64,000 bases of DNA from Sparassis latifolia (taxonomy: Eukaryota > Basidiomycota > Agaricomycetes > Polyporales > Sparassidaceae): the NCBI GenBank assembly GCA_018466975.1, contig CM031562.1:992001-1056000 (forward strand), read 5' to 3'. Every line of letters starts with the position of its first letter. Position 1 is the stretch's first letter. A model generated the notes under the pieces. It was not told the origin of the DNA and made no database searches. It worked only from the letters and a program-made list of their open reading frames with translations. Made by a program: the position numbers and the translations under genes. Below are positions 50,553-62,120 of this stretch, piece after piece.

Positions 50553-51598
50553 ATGTCCTCGCCCGCGAAACCCATAGAATTCACAGTTACTCACCGCGGC
50601 ACCGCTCACCGCCTCTCATTCCTCCCTGACACCACCCTCGCCGTCCTGCAAGCCCACCTCGAGGAGCTCACCTCTGTCCCGCCCGCGCACCAGAAGCTCC
50701 TGTACAAGGGGAAGAACGCACGCGCAGCCGACGATGCCACGATACTCGATGCTGGGTTGCGCTATGGCGTGAAGGTGCAGCTGCTCGGCTCGACAGTGCA
50801 GGAGATCGGTGGGCTGCGCGCAGCGGAGGACGAGCACCAGCGCCGGGAGCGCATACTGCGCGAACGCGCGGCGAAGGGCCCAACACGATTGCGCTCGACA
50901 GGCCCCAGCGTCCCCTCCATGGGTGCGCAGTACCGTTTCCACAGCATCGAGCCACTTGCGCACCTCCCCGATCCTGCTGCGGCGCGCGCACTGCTCTCGC
51001 GGCTAGCGAGCGACCCCGCGATCCTGCACGTTATGCAGAACCACCAGTTTTCTGTACCGCTGCTGACTGAGCTGGCTCCGCATGAACACCCAGACAAGCT
51101 TGGTATCAACATCTCGCCCATGCATATCATCAAGCTACGGCTACGCACAGATACGTATGACGGCTTCCGAGCCTACAGAGAGATCCGGAAGGTGCTGTGC
51201 CACGAGCTTGCACACATTGTACACAAGAATCACGAGGTTGGGGTGAGCCTCTTTCACTTGAGTAAGACACCTCGTGAAGTGCTCACTCTATCGTGTTCCA
51301 GTTCAAAGAGCTGAACTCTCAGCTGAGCCGCGAAATTGTGGACTTTGAGCGTGCTGCTGCCGAAGGAACTCACAGTCTAGGTGACGAGGCTTATACCTCA
51401 TCGTCCTACCTAGAGGCGGAAGCACAAGCATATTTAGCGTCGGAAGGTCCCCATATACTAGGAGGATCATCAGAATATCCAGGAGACGAATCAAGGGAGC
51501 GGCGGCGGCGCCGAGTACTGCAGGCGGCCATCATCCGTTTGCGCAAAGAAGAGGAGGAGCTTGAGCGGCAGTGCGGTACAACTGAACCGTCGACATAA
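50553..51598 (+). CDS. UBL-WLM domain protein (Wss1/SPRTN-like putative metalloprotease)
   Basis: Exons 50,553-51,242 and 51,302-51,598 (328 residues). Residues about 8-80 form a ubiquitin-like domain (FTVTHRGTAHRLSF ... LLYKGKNARAADDATILDAG). The WLM domain follows, with VMQNHQFSVPLLTEL and the zinc-site signature HELAHIVHKNH (three His and the catalytic Glu). It ends in a charged helix rich in R and E. Wss1-type proteases degrade proteins crosslinked to DNA; UBL-containing fungal members are less studied. The intron falls just after the metal site (NHEVG then FKELN). No C-terminal SUMO- or Cdc48-binding motif was obvious. Confidence 0.88.
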
Positions 51599-51847
51599 GT
51601 GTAGATCTAGAGGACAAGCCTATACACGAGCGAATGCTACAATGCGAGGTCTATCAATATTTCAATCCCCTTCGATTATCTCACCTTTCGTTGCTCACTG
51701 ACAGGCTAGGTTTCGCCCTTAGTTAACATCTGTAATTGCAGCCCATTCAGAAGTCGACCTGTGCATTCGGAGACAGTGGTTTTCTGGACCTAAAGGGACT
51801 TCCTTAAAAACAAGAAGACGATTCGAAGATGATATCAAAACAATTTA

Positions 51848-51920
51848 TGGCCAACGCCAGGATTGAACTGACGACATTCGCATTATTAGTACGACGCTCT
51901 ACCAACTGAGCTAGCCGGCC
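51848..51920 (-). tRNA. tRNA-Ile (anticodon AAU)
   Basis: The 73-nt reverse strand folds as a complete cloverleaf. The acceptor stem is GGCCGGC with GTTGGCC (two G-T pairs), the D arm is GCTC/GAGC, the anticodon stem is TCGTA/TGCGA with loop CTAATAA, and the T arm is GTCAG TTCAATC CTGGC, with discriminator A. Anticodon AAU (read as IAU) is the standard eukaryotic isoleucine tRNA. There is no intron; A- and B-box sequences are intact. Confidence 0.93.
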
Positions 51921-52016
51921 GATATAATCCTCTTTACCAAAGTTAGGTCAATATATAGTATAACTCGACGCTCACTATACTGGCTGGCGATTGTAATATC
52001 CTGCCCGAAAACCATC

Positions 52017-52977
52017 ATGTCCCCGCCGAAATCTACTCGCTCCCTCACTCCCACCTCCAGCTCCTCCATCAAGAAGCTGCGGAGCAGCACCCAGCAGGCG
52101 CTCAAGCAGGGCACGCTGAGCTTCGCTGATGCGAAGCGCACCGGCTCCACCGGCAGTCTCGCGAAGGGCAAGCCCGCGAAGGGGAAGCTCGCGCACGCGT
52201 CGTCTACCGCCTCGAAGCCCGCCAAGCCTGCAGCGGTCATCAATGTGAGCAGCGATAGCGATGTGGATGTGGATGAGGAGGAGGGGTTTGACTTTGAGGA
52301 GGAGATCGAGGTGGAAGAGGGGTCGGGAAACACTATCCGGAAGAGCAGAAGCGAGAGCGGGGAGCCGGCGCTGAAGAGGAGGAGGACGGAGGAGCCAAAG
52401 TCTGTGAAGGGCGGGGCGAAGGTCAAGGCGGTGTTCGACTCGCGCGAGGGGGAGGAGAACGCAGGTGTTGCGAAGGGTGCGAAGAAGGACAAGGGCAAGG
52501 CGAAGCTCGACCTCAAGGACCGCGCTGGGCGGTGGAGGAAACACTATGGCGTCGTCCGGGAGAAGATGGGCCATCTCGAGCCTGGTGAGTGGCTTGTAGC
52601 GATTGGGATGAGACGTCCGGTATTCTGACGATGTATGCCGTCTAGTACACGCTGAGGGGCAAACAATGATTGACCACACTCTTCGTGTGTTTGATCTGTA
52701 CGTTGCTGCCTGTTTATTCTCTAGCTATAACTTACGTTCCTTCCCTTTCTGCCCAGCTCATACGAGTATGGGCCGTGCATTGGCGTCACACGTCTGCAGC
52801 GGTGGGAACGCGCCGAAGCACTTGGGCTCAATCCCCCTCCAGAGGTACGTTTCCACGTCGATGTATGCGTGTATATGCGGCTAACCGGCCTGCTCGCAGG
52901 TGAAGGAGATTCTGCTCACGAAAGAAGGTAGCGACGACGAGCGATATTCCGAATGCGTGTTCTACGGCGAGGTGTGA
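52017..52977 (+). CDS. POLD4: DNA polymerase delta subunit 4 (POLD4/Cdm1)
   Basis: Exons 52,017-52,584, 52,646-52,697, 52,757-52,844 and 52,900-52,977 (261 residues). The N-terminal two thirds is low-complexity: Ser/Lys-rich with a possible PIP-like QGTLSF near residue 31, then acidic, then Lys/Arg-rich. The conserved C-terminal domain reads LRVFDLSYEYGPCIGVTRLQ, then RWERAEALGLNPPPE and VKEILL, which is the signature of the small accessory subunit that stabilises the pol delta-PCNA complex. The last three exons are tiny (52, 88 and 78 bases), and all junctions keep frame. Confidence 0.9.
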
Positions 52978-53436
52978 TTGTTGTTTTTGGTCTGCAGCCA
53001 GTGCAGTCTTTTCCTTTCCTTGTGTTGCTCTCCGCCCAATTGCTCAAGCACCCATTTCTCTGCCTCGAATGAATACTGTATTGATTCTGCTGTCTGCTAT
53101 TGCTCCAGTGTCTGTCTTAGCAAATAGGCCGGTCTGTTGTCAAACTGCGAATCAAACGTGTGCTCCTGTCTCGTTAGAATTCTCCACTACAGCCAGTGAT
53201 GTCATTGGTCGTGAATGCAACAACTCTCCACAAGCAGAAAGGCTACTAGCATACGTCTTATGTATACGTAGAAATGTTCTGTAATTCAATGTCAGTCCAA
53301 GGAGTACGAGTAGCACGCTGTAAGTTGAGTATGCTATACACAAACAAGCTCAAGCTTCGCTCGAGCACATTACAACTGCGAGAAGTTCGCGTATTGGGAG
53401 AACGGCCAAGTGCATGTCCGTCGCTCCAAAAGTCAC

Positions 53437-54401
53437 TCACTGTGTCTTGAGAGTGTCCGCTACCTTTTCTTCCGCGCCAATGGGATTAGCCTGCGCTTCG
53501 ATCTGCGCCGCCCACATAGCGGCACCAATCGTGTTCGTGAAGCTGAACACAAGCCCGACAAACGGAATGAAATTGAACAGCAGCGTTGCTGTACCGAACC
53601 TAAACATCGCACCAACGTCAGAGTCAGTACAAACGACAGCACCGACCCCCAGGCACGCACGCAGCATACTGCGCCCTTCTGGACTTGACGAATTGTCTCC
53701 TCTGAGACTTCGAGAGCCCCTTCAGCTGGAAGTATCGCGCGTGCCAGCCGGCACCACTGCGGTCGCCGTTGTACAGCAGGAACGCGGCGGTGCCGAGGAC
53801 GGGGACAAGGTTGAGCGGGAGGGAGAGGACGTAGCGCACGACGCCGTCGGACGAGAGCGCCTTTAACGGGCGTACGAGAGTGCTCGAGACTTGGGAGGGC
53901 GCTCCCGCGCGTGTCTTGCCTTCCCGGACGAGCTGTGCCTGGCCCCGCGCGAGGAGGGTCGCGTCGAAGAGGTGGACGAGTGCCGGATCCAGGAAGAGCG
54001 GGCGCGTTAGTGCGCAGAGAAGTACGAGTGACTCGACGCTGACGAGAAGAAGCGCGAGGATGGGTGCGAGCGGGCCGGTAAAGAGGGCGAGGAGTGCGAC
54101 TTGTGGAGAGTACGTGAGCAGGGCCAGAATACCGAAGATAATCGCCGAGGAGACGAGCGACTTGGCAAGCGCTCCACGCACTGAGAGTAAAATAGAGGGA
54201 TCTGTGTGATATCTATGGTATAGAGATATGTCTAAGCAAGATTTAATAGCACGTACAGTGGACGGCAAAGTAAATGCCCCGGAGCGGCCAGAGCCAGGTA
54301 AATGACGCGAGACCTTGCGCACAAAGAATAGAGATTTCCTGTACTTCAGTTGTAACATTTTTCAGCAGCAATTGTAGATATTCCTTAGATTTCGACGACA
54401 T
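53437..54401 (-). CDS. EI24/Rrt8-Lds family multi-pass membrane protein
   Basis: Exons 54,401-54,257, 54,180-53,670 and 53,599-53,437 (272 residues). Hydrophobic segments include SLVSSAIIFGILALL, VALLALFTGPLAPILALLLV with VESLVLLCAL, YVLSLPLNLVPVLGTAAFLL, and in the last exon TATLLFNFIPFVGLVFSF with NTIGAAMWA. The P-L-N-L-V-P-V-L-G-T and F-N-F-I-P-F-V-G motifs and overall layout fit the fungal EI24-domain group that includes yeast Rrt8 and Lds1/2 (lipid-droplet and spore-wall proteins). The start at 54,401 gives MSSKSKEYLQLLLKN. It converges with POLD4 and is head-to-head with the PDI gene (368 bases between start codons). Confidence 0.75.
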
Positions 54402-54768
54402 GGTGCCAGTGGCAGGCAGGAACTCCACGTGATCGTGTCGGCGTCGAGCCAGCGGGCAACAACGCCATACAGTCCCAAGGGCCCGGACCAATTGGTCGAC
54501 CGCTGAGCCACGTAGTCAGCTAATCTCACCCGTTTCACCGTCACGGTTTCAAGTTCGGGTCGTCGCTCCGCGCAGGGTTTCAACCTCCGAATCCTTGCTG
54601 CAACTACAATTGCCTGCCGGCAGCTGTGTTGCAGACGATCTTGCTTCTTCTATTGGGCTGCAACTGGTTCTAACGGGTCCCTTTACTGGACTGTGGAAGA
54701 TCTTCTCGGTCTTGTACCTCGGCGCTTTGCGACACGGCTCAGTCTTTGCCCGCGAGAACTGCCTTGCG
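54402..54768. promoter_or_regulatory. Divergent promoter between the Rrt8-like and PDI genes
   Basis: This 367-base interval must hold both promoters. No TATA box was recognised. Both neighbours are predicted endomembrane proteins, so shared regulation is plausible but unproven. Confidence 0.35.
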
Positions 54769-56305
54769 ATGAGACTGCCTTGGGTGGTTCTGACGTTCGC
54801 GTTCGCACCTTCAATGGTGTCCGCTGCGTTATTTCCTGCGGATACAAAAGTCAAGATGCTTGACGCAAACAGTTTCAGGAAGGCTATGAAGCAGAACGTA
54901 CGTGATCACTTGTAGAGCTTGCTCGTATTTCCAGCCCTCGACGTCTTGTTCAAGAGCCAAGTCAAGTTGATGATACATTCTAAATTCTGTGCCCAATTTA
55001 CGTCAAATTGTGCACAGTTATTGTCATGCTAATCCTATTTCTTTCTTTCCTCGCTATGCATACTCTTACGTATGCGAGGAAACTAACTATCACTTTCGTT
55101 CCTTGCTCTTTCTCGGGGTGCGTTCTAACTCTAATTATAGATGACTTCCGTAGTCGCGTTCGTCGCTCCCTGGTGTGGCGTAAGAATTCATCCCTGGTCT
55201 CAGCCTTTATGCTTACGTCGCCATCATATAGCACTGCCAACGAATGGCGCCTGAATTCAGCAAAGCGGCAGTCGCGCTCACCCCAATGGTCCCGCTCTAT
55301 GCGGTCGACTGCGATGATGAGGCGAACAAACGGCTCTGTGCGGAGCAGGGCGTGCAGGGCTTCCCGACAGTGAAAGTAATCGTCTATACATTCTTTCCTA
55401 TGCGACGAGCACTTACCTGAACCGCAGCTGTTCCCTCGTGGTGGGCAGTCAAGAGCCGTTAGCTTCGACTCAAATGAGCGAACTTCGAAGGCGTTTTTCT
55501 ACTGGGCATCGAAGAATATTCCGCATGCGGTGAGGCGCTTGGACACCGTCACGAATATCAACGACTGGGTAGAGGACGTAAGTCGGCTTTGTAGCCACCT
55601 TCAGCGTCTACTCAGACCATTGACTTCCACAGAACATCACCAAGCCCAGCGCAATTCTTCTCCATCCGGGGAAGGAGATACCCCTCATGTGGAAGTCTCT
55701 GGGGAACAAGTACAAGGACGCGATATCATTTGCCATCCATCGCGATAAGACCGGGAAGAGCGCGGTGAAGCTAGGAGCGGAAGATCATGCGTCAAAGGCC
55801 TCTCGAATCCTGGTATATCCCCCAGGATCAACCGAGTTCGTGCGCTATGACGGTAAATCCTTGCGTTTCACTCAATATCAACTAACGTTGGCTAACGGCC
55901 GGCTTAGGCACACAAAAATTCCAACAGGTTTCCAAATTCTTTGACTCCATAGTGGATGGCACGGCCGACTTCATGGTACCCAAAGAAACTGAAGCGGAGG
56001 AACCTACACCTGAGGCCCAACCCGATCACAACGACCAAGTTCCCTTCGAAGCAGCGCAAGCTCCCTCTTCCCAGGTCGAGCGCGAACCTGCCCCGGCTGC
56101 TACACCAGCTGCAGAATCTACCCTGCTAAACGAACCCGCAACTGAAATGGAAAGAGCGAAGAGCAAAATATCAGAAGGCGCGAAGAGCGAAACCACAGAA
56201 AGAGCGAAGGGCGAAACCACAGAATTACCTGTCGAAGAGACACCAATCGCGATCGAGGAGACGGTGACTACTGGCAATCAATCCCGTGTGAAGGACGAAC
56301 TGTAA
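54769..56305 (+). CDS. ER protein disulfide isomerase, Mpd1/PDIA6-like, with KDEL
   Basis: Exons 54,769-54,897, 55,141-55,179, 55,232-55,375, 55,428-55,577, 55,633-55,852 and 55,908-56,305 (359 residues). It has a signal peptide (MRLPWVVLTFAFAPSMVSA), one thioredoxin domain with active site APWCGHCQRMAPEF (the intron falls between CG and HC) and cis-Pro in GVQGFPTVK. A second thioredoxin-like fold without CxxC follows, then a long low-complexity acidic and Pro/Glu/Ala-rich tail containing AK/GE-type repeats (RAKSKISEGAKSETTERAKG). The C terminus is KDEL, the ER-retrieval signal. It forms and rearranges disulfides in secretory proteins. The first intron is unusually long for the locus (243 bases). 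Confidence 0.9.
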
Positions 56306-57727
56306 TTATGGGGATTGTGAGCTCGCAAACTTGGATAGATATTTTCCAGTCTGTTTATAGGGTTTGCGTATAGCTTGCGGCCTCGTGGTATTTCCATGGC
56401 TGTCAGTATAATTGCATAAAGTAGCGTGTTTCTTCCCAGCGGGCCCATACACGGACGATGATATTCGTTACACCAAAGAAAGGTTCACCCTTCCATCATA
56501 TCAAACTTAGCAACAACCTGATGTTCTACTTATATCAATGTGGCGTGTCTTGAGGGGAGGAGACTATACCTCGCGGGAACGAGAATACAGACAAATGCAC
56601 AGAGATGAAACCAAGGGAACTGCAAACGCACCGATGACTTCAGTTGCCCCGCTGGTGCCAGACTTCGGTGCCAGACTTCGCATTTGAGCTCCCTTCTGCT
56701 CCGGGTATGCGCACGCAATCTTGGCACATTAGGAGCGCAGTGTCTCAGCCTTTTCTAGCATCCACTCGTCTACCGAGCGTGCTCATGTTCATGCAAGCAA
56801 ACGGTGCTGTAGCCTATCTCTTCCAAGATGTGCTTTGCGTGCGAGAATGTTTGCCTCGGAGACGTGGGGAAGGCCAGTTACAGGACGGGCTCTGACGCAT
56901 AATACAGGTCCATTGTTCCTGACAATTTATCCCTAGTAGTCCGATAGTACTGCGTGTGGTGTCATGCATATATTGCATATGCATCCTTCAGAAACAGACG
57001 TACATGAAGTCGGTACTGCTGAAGTTCTCTTTGGTACCGGTGAGTATTCTATTTAGTTTGCGTGCAAGACGAGTCACTGGTCACTGGTCAGCAGCGCTTA
57101 GTTGGGGACGGAAGGCCGCTCTGTACGTATTGAAGACGAATAACCAACGAATAACAGATCCAAACGGTCAGGTGGTTTCCACGCAAGTTCCTGATAACGC
57201 GTCCAAACAAACATGGATGAGGTTCAGCTCAAATTCTCTGCACCGGAAGTCACTTTGATCTCCTCATTAGACACATGCAGGACTTCAATCCATCGTGCAA
57301 GGTCAGGTAAAGGAAGTCAAAAGGATTGTCTACTTGGAGATCATTGCAAGTTTGCGTACCATGTGACGAACATATCCGACTGTTTGATTCGTTCGTTACT
57401 GGAACATTACGCCGAGGCCAGATGGCCCATTCCGACCCCTTCGGTCTTCGCAGAAACTCTCGGCCAAACATGAATAATCCGGAAACTTATGTAGGTGATG
57501 GAGGGTCTGAGATCTGAGTCGCAGAAACGACCCATTTCCCCTTCCCTCATCGCGCCCTATATACTAGGAACGGTGGTGAAAAAGTTCTCGCACTGTGCAG
57601 TAAGTGAGTAAAATCGAGTCACTGCGTCCTCGTGCAGTGTTCTCATAAAAAATTTCCCGTGGGTCGTCGTGCCAGATTCTTGAACGCCATCACGAACCCT
57701 TCAACGATTCCACATTTACGACTCGGC
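56306..57727. other. Intergenic region, no recognised gene
   Basis: Only short unsupported open frames are present. The proximal 150 bases before 57,728 are the likely promoter of the transporter. Confidence 0.4.
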
Positions 57728-59743
57728 ATGGAAGAACATACAGTTCAGCAAGAGAGCAACCAGACGCAGCGAGGTGCTTCGTTTGAGAAAAGCATGGCTC
57801 GCAAGTCGGACGAACGCACCATCGACGAGTCCGAGCCGACGAAGATAGAATCCAAAGACCGAGTCGAGTCAGAGGAAGAGTGTGACGCCGCTGCTGACGA
57901 GGAGATCCCGCATATTACATTTCCAGATGGAGGGCTTCGGGCGTGGATGGTAGTGTTTGGTGTACGTGTCTGGTTCCTTCGCGCTGACATACCCTCTGAT
58001 GTTGACTTTCAGGTTGCTTGTGGGACCTGCGGGACTTTTGGATTTGTGAATGCTTGGGGTGTGAGCAATTTCCAAATCGTCATCTTGAATCGGTGACGTA
58101 TGTTGACATCGTCCGCAGGTTTTCCAAGCGTACTATGAAGAGACTCTTCTTCCCGACACATCCCCATCGACGATGTGAGTACATTTTGAACGTTGGTAGT
58201 GCTTGATCTGACCAGCCGATCAGCGCTTGGATTGGCTCCATTCAGGTTGGCTCCATTCATTGGTGTATGCAGACACTTTCTGACAGGTTTCTCGCAGTAT
58301 GCGCTAGTGTTCATGCCCGGTCTAGTCTTGGGTAGATTGTTCGACATGGGTTATTTCAAACTGCCCTTGTTGGTATCATCATGCATTCTCGTCGCCGCTG
58401 CGTTCTTGGTTGCAGAATGCAAAGAATTCTGGCAGTTCCTCCTATGCCAGGGTATTGCAGTTGGGGTAAGGGCCCGATACATCCTGACGTGACGTCTTTA
58501 GTATTCACTGTGCTTTTGTCGTTCAGCTGGCAAGCGGGTCCATCTTCGGACCAATTATGGGCATTCTTGCGCATTGGTTCGAAAAGAGGATTAACCTTGC
58601 GTATGCCAGCATGTCATTGGGCTCTAGTGTTGGCGGAACAGTCTTCCCGATTGCTGTGCGCAATTTGATCGAGCACGTAGGGTCCGTATCTCCCCATTCT
58701 CTTCTGCATGCTTTCTGCCGGCGTGCTGCTAATTGCAGGCTGGTTGTCAGGTTCAAGTGGACTATGCGCATTATGGGATTCATCATCCTTATGCTGTTGG
58801 GCATCTGCAATCTTGTGAGTCGTGTGCTTGCGTTTGCCAGCCGCCAGACCTGATAGATTTCCCACTAGACTGTAGACCGGCGACTTCCGCCCAACAACAA
58901 GTCGGGCTCTTTCATAAATCTGGCGGCATTTAGATTCATGCCATATACACTCTATACTGTAGCCGCACTGGTCAATTGGCTAGGTCTCTACACAGTACGC
59001 CTACCTTCATTACTGCGTGTAACTCTGTTGACCCTGTCATGCATTCCTCAGGTGTTGACATATATTGATGTCAGTGCTGCCCAAGCAGGCGTACCCCAGA
59101 CCTTCTCGTTCTACCTTCTTCCCATCGCCAATGCCGGCTCGGCCTTTGGTCGGCTGTCAGGCGGAATCATCGCAGATCATATAGGTCCGTTCCTCCCTCT
59201 ATTTGTATAATTGATAATTAAACACACTTGCGCCACCAGGGCAACTAAATGTAATGATACCAGCAACACTGATCGCCGGGGTCATGACATACGTATGGCC
59301 TGCCGCAAAATCAGTCGGTGCGAACGTTGCTGTTGCTCTTCTCTACGGGTGAGCCTGTGTCCTGTTGCAAGGCGTACTGCATCCGGCTTACGCGTTCCTA
59401 TGCCCAGCATGTCCTCTGGGGTATATGCTTCCCTTGTTGCTACGCCGATCGTCGCTATGGGCGAAAGGCACGACGTGGGCCAGCGCATCGGCATGGCGTT
59501 CATGCTTCTCGCGATGGGTGCGCTTGCTGGACCGCCAATATCCGGTGCTATCTACGACTCCACAGGTACCTACAAGTGGGTAGGTATCTATGCAGGTACG
59601 TCTTCGGTGTATACACGCCCCATCCATTGCGAACCCTGAAAATTATTTGGGCAGGCACCACAGTGGAGATCGGCGTGATTCTGATGTTGATGTCACGATA
59701 CCTGCTCGCGAAAGACTCCGGTGGGATGTTTGCGAAGCTGTGA
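57728..59743 (+). CDS. MFS monocarboxylate-type transporter (MCH family)
   Basis: A gene of about 11 or 12 short exons. The acidic cytosolic N terminus ends in FPDGGLRAWMVVFG, the hallmark entry to TM1 in fungal MCH proteins. It is followed by CGTFGFVNAWG-VFQAYYEETLL, a segment around AWIGSIQ, YALVFMPGLVLGRLFDMGYF, IAVGLASGSIFGPIMGILAHWFEKR, ASMSLGSSVGGTVFPIAV, and in the C half YIDVSAAQAGVPQTFSFYLL, GSAFGRLSGGIIADHIGQLN and MGALAGPPISGAIYD. About 12 TM segments are expected. Relatives sit in the plasma or vacuolar membrane; the substrate is often unknown (yeast Mch proteins do not carry monocarboxylates, except riboflavin for Mch5). The last exon ends LLAKDSGGMFAKL. Confidence 0.85.
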
Positions 59744-60237
59744 GCCCTTATACATTGCTGCGTGTTGACGACTTAAGACGACGTGAAACACTATGACATG
59801 ATCGTGCCAAAAAAATTTCAGCGCTCGAGTGCGCGAGGACATTCTAGATTTACATCATTTGAATTGGGTATTTTGGAAGCCATACTACACGGAAACAAGC
59901 TATCGCAGAATGCTTTACCTTCAAGTTGTTGCAGACCAATAGAATCTTACATTATATATCGGTATTAACATCGTCCATTTTGTACGTTCAGCAGAATATC
60001 CATTACTTATTCGTGGGCGTTGTGAACAGAGATCAGTTGGCCTTCACGCAGATCTGGGTGCATTATAGTCAACGAGCGGTTGAAAATTTGGCAAAATTGA
60101 CTGTTACATGCTACTCAATGCTACTTCCGACTTGTCATCTTTACAGATCTTCAGCAATAAAATCAAGAGGAAAGACGATTATCATAATGAATGCAAGTGC
60201 TATGCAGATGCGCGGGTTTGATGTGCGTCCTACCTGC
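59744..60237. other. Convergent AT-rich 3' interval
   Basis: Shared 3' flank of the transporter (+) and BTB gene (-). It is AT-rich, with no gene seen. Confidence 0.45.
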
Positions 60238-61284
60238 TCACTCGACGTCTAGTTCATCCCTAGCCTTCAACGTCTCCCAGTCCGGGAGCCCAAATAATCC
60301 CGGAAGCTGCTCCCACACGACATTCCTCGCATCCTTGATAGAGTTCTCGACTGTCGTGGAGCATGGCTGGCACAACGCGAGCGAGCGGCCCACCTCACTC
60401 GCGTTCGCGCTGCACCACTGGTGGTATGCCTCTGCCTCAGTCGCCTTTCTTAATGCGAGCCTCGCAGTGCTGTTCAGGATGGTTGTGCAAGAGGAAAGTG
60501 CCTGGCATCCAGGGTGTTTGAACTCAACATTGAGGAACGTGAGTATGTGTTTAATTTCCACCTGGAAGAGGCGCTCGCGCCCTAGCACGAAGTCGGAACA
60601 CACGTCCCACTGCACCGCTGGTGCAATGGCAAGAGTGCGCAGTAAGGGAATGATCTGTCCCAGAGGTTTCCTGGCCGCTGCGTAGTACAGCCCAGGTAAA
60701 ATGGCTCTGACGTCTGTCTCGGTGGCAAGCGCGACGTAGGCGCAGAATTCGTCTTCGAAGGGAGGAATAAGTCGCTGTATGGACCGCTTGTCCCAAGCAG
60801 CGAGCGTCGAGGGATAGGCTGTAGACAGAAAGCTGATCGCACGATGGCGCAGAGCGGGGGCATGATATTTAGTACTGAGACGAAGAACTGCCGCAACGAT
60901 GGGAAATTTGGACTTCACGCCTGACTGAAAATATCTGGCCTCGAAGTCAAAAACATGACCAGCATTGAACAGACGTACTCACTGGAAGTCATAGATGGAC
61001 TTCAGGAAATGTGTTAAATCGACTGCAGAGTCCTGCATCCTGACAACGGGGCACCCCTCGTACACCTCTGCGCCGCCGGTTTCCGCGTCCGGTGCAGGCT
61101 GCGGTATCCCGAGCATACCTTTGAATACTTCGCACTGCGCAGCGAGAATTGACGCATGCACGCGGAACGCAGTTTTCTCCACGACGAGAATAACGCTGCC
61201 ATCGGAGTACCAGATCATGTCATTGCTGGGGGAGAAGTCGCTAATAGATGTCGATGGCATGTCACCGGCTGTCTCGGATTTCAT
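60238..61284 (-). CDS. BTB/POZ domain protein of the agaricomycete type
   Basis: Exons 61,284-60,983 and 60,934-60,238 (332 residues). The BTB core is near the N terminus: DMIWYSDGSVILVVEKTAFR, VHASILAAQCEVFKGML, then an insert and VVRMQDSAVDLTHFLKSIYD; next comes FPIVAAVLRLSTKYHAPALR and an alpha-helical C-terminal half with conserved-looking Cys positions. The second exon uses a GGCCAG acceptor, which gives DFQYFQSGVKSKF in frame. Such proteins are strongly expanded in mushroom genomes; some act as substrate adaptors of Cul3 ligases, but no function is known for this group. Confidence 0.85.
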
Positions 61285-61510
61285 ACGATGGAGACTATGG
61301 GTTACACAGAGCGGCTGCGATTGGGAAAGCCTGACGCAGTGCGGTATTTTCTATATATGCATCGTCTGGTCTTATTTGTACACTGCCCAAGACCAAACAG
61401 CTCATAGACACATAACGAACGAGTCCTGGGTATTAACCATGCATTACTCACTTCCGATGTAAGATCTCGTTGTCCGCTGGACCACTGGCAGTACAGTAGG
61501 CAGCGTGCTC

Positions 61511-61558
61511 AGAACTATACCAGCACGGCGTACCAGCACGCCGTGCTGGTATAGTTCT
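61511..61558. repeat. Perfect 20-bp inverted repeat with 8-base spacer
   Basis: The arm AGAACTATACCAGCACGGCG (61,511-61,530) is exactly complementary to 61,539-61,558. The spacer TACCAGCA repeats the inner part of the arm, so the motif also contains a 13-base direct near-repeat. It lies upstream of the BTB gene, with no gene across it. Confidence 0.9.
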
Positions 61559-62120
61559 ACAGCTGCGAGGTCCTGGCCACTGTTGAACGTACCTGTTGAG
61601 AGAGATAGATTATTTCCCAGAGGATATTGCGGTGATGTTTCGGACGAAGGAAAGAACCCGATTACTCAGCCGGATTCCCAAAATAGATTTCCTTTATATA
61701 CATTCGGAATAAGGTTCTTTAATCATTCCCCGCTGTGGCGGGCTCCATGTACAGGTGCCCTCGGAGCGTTTCCTCCGGGCATTCCCAACAGTACCTTTCA
61801 CTGAAAGCCATTGCACAAGCGCTCTGCGAGAGGGCTTCAGTCTTTCTCGTCCAGTGGTGGCGATTCATACCTTCTGGTTTCGGTCGGTACAGCGGCACCT
61901 GGGTTACGTTGCGTTCAACATACTGGCCCAACTGGTCCGGGCCCTCGGTAGGGCGTTCAAGTTCCCTGGTGCACGCATTTTCCTCGCTCAATTATTTCTA
62001 AAATGCGGGAGGGAACTACTGCCCAATATATAAATGATATGTCATGTCTGAGAATCCAGCATACACCGGTACCTCTACTATCATTCACGGAAAAACCCAT
62101 TATATTCCTTTTATCCGCAC
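61559..62120. other. Intergenic, nothing recognised
   Basis: Frames of about 90 codons overlap on both strands at 61,719-62,033 without recognisable motifs. This is the 3' flank of the small membrane-protein gene on the - strand. Confidence 0.4.

Noticed and set aside
61719..62033. Overlapping frames of about 90 codons on both strands
   Set aside because: No recognisable family and no start or splice context; probably chance frames in moderately GC-rich intergenic DNA.
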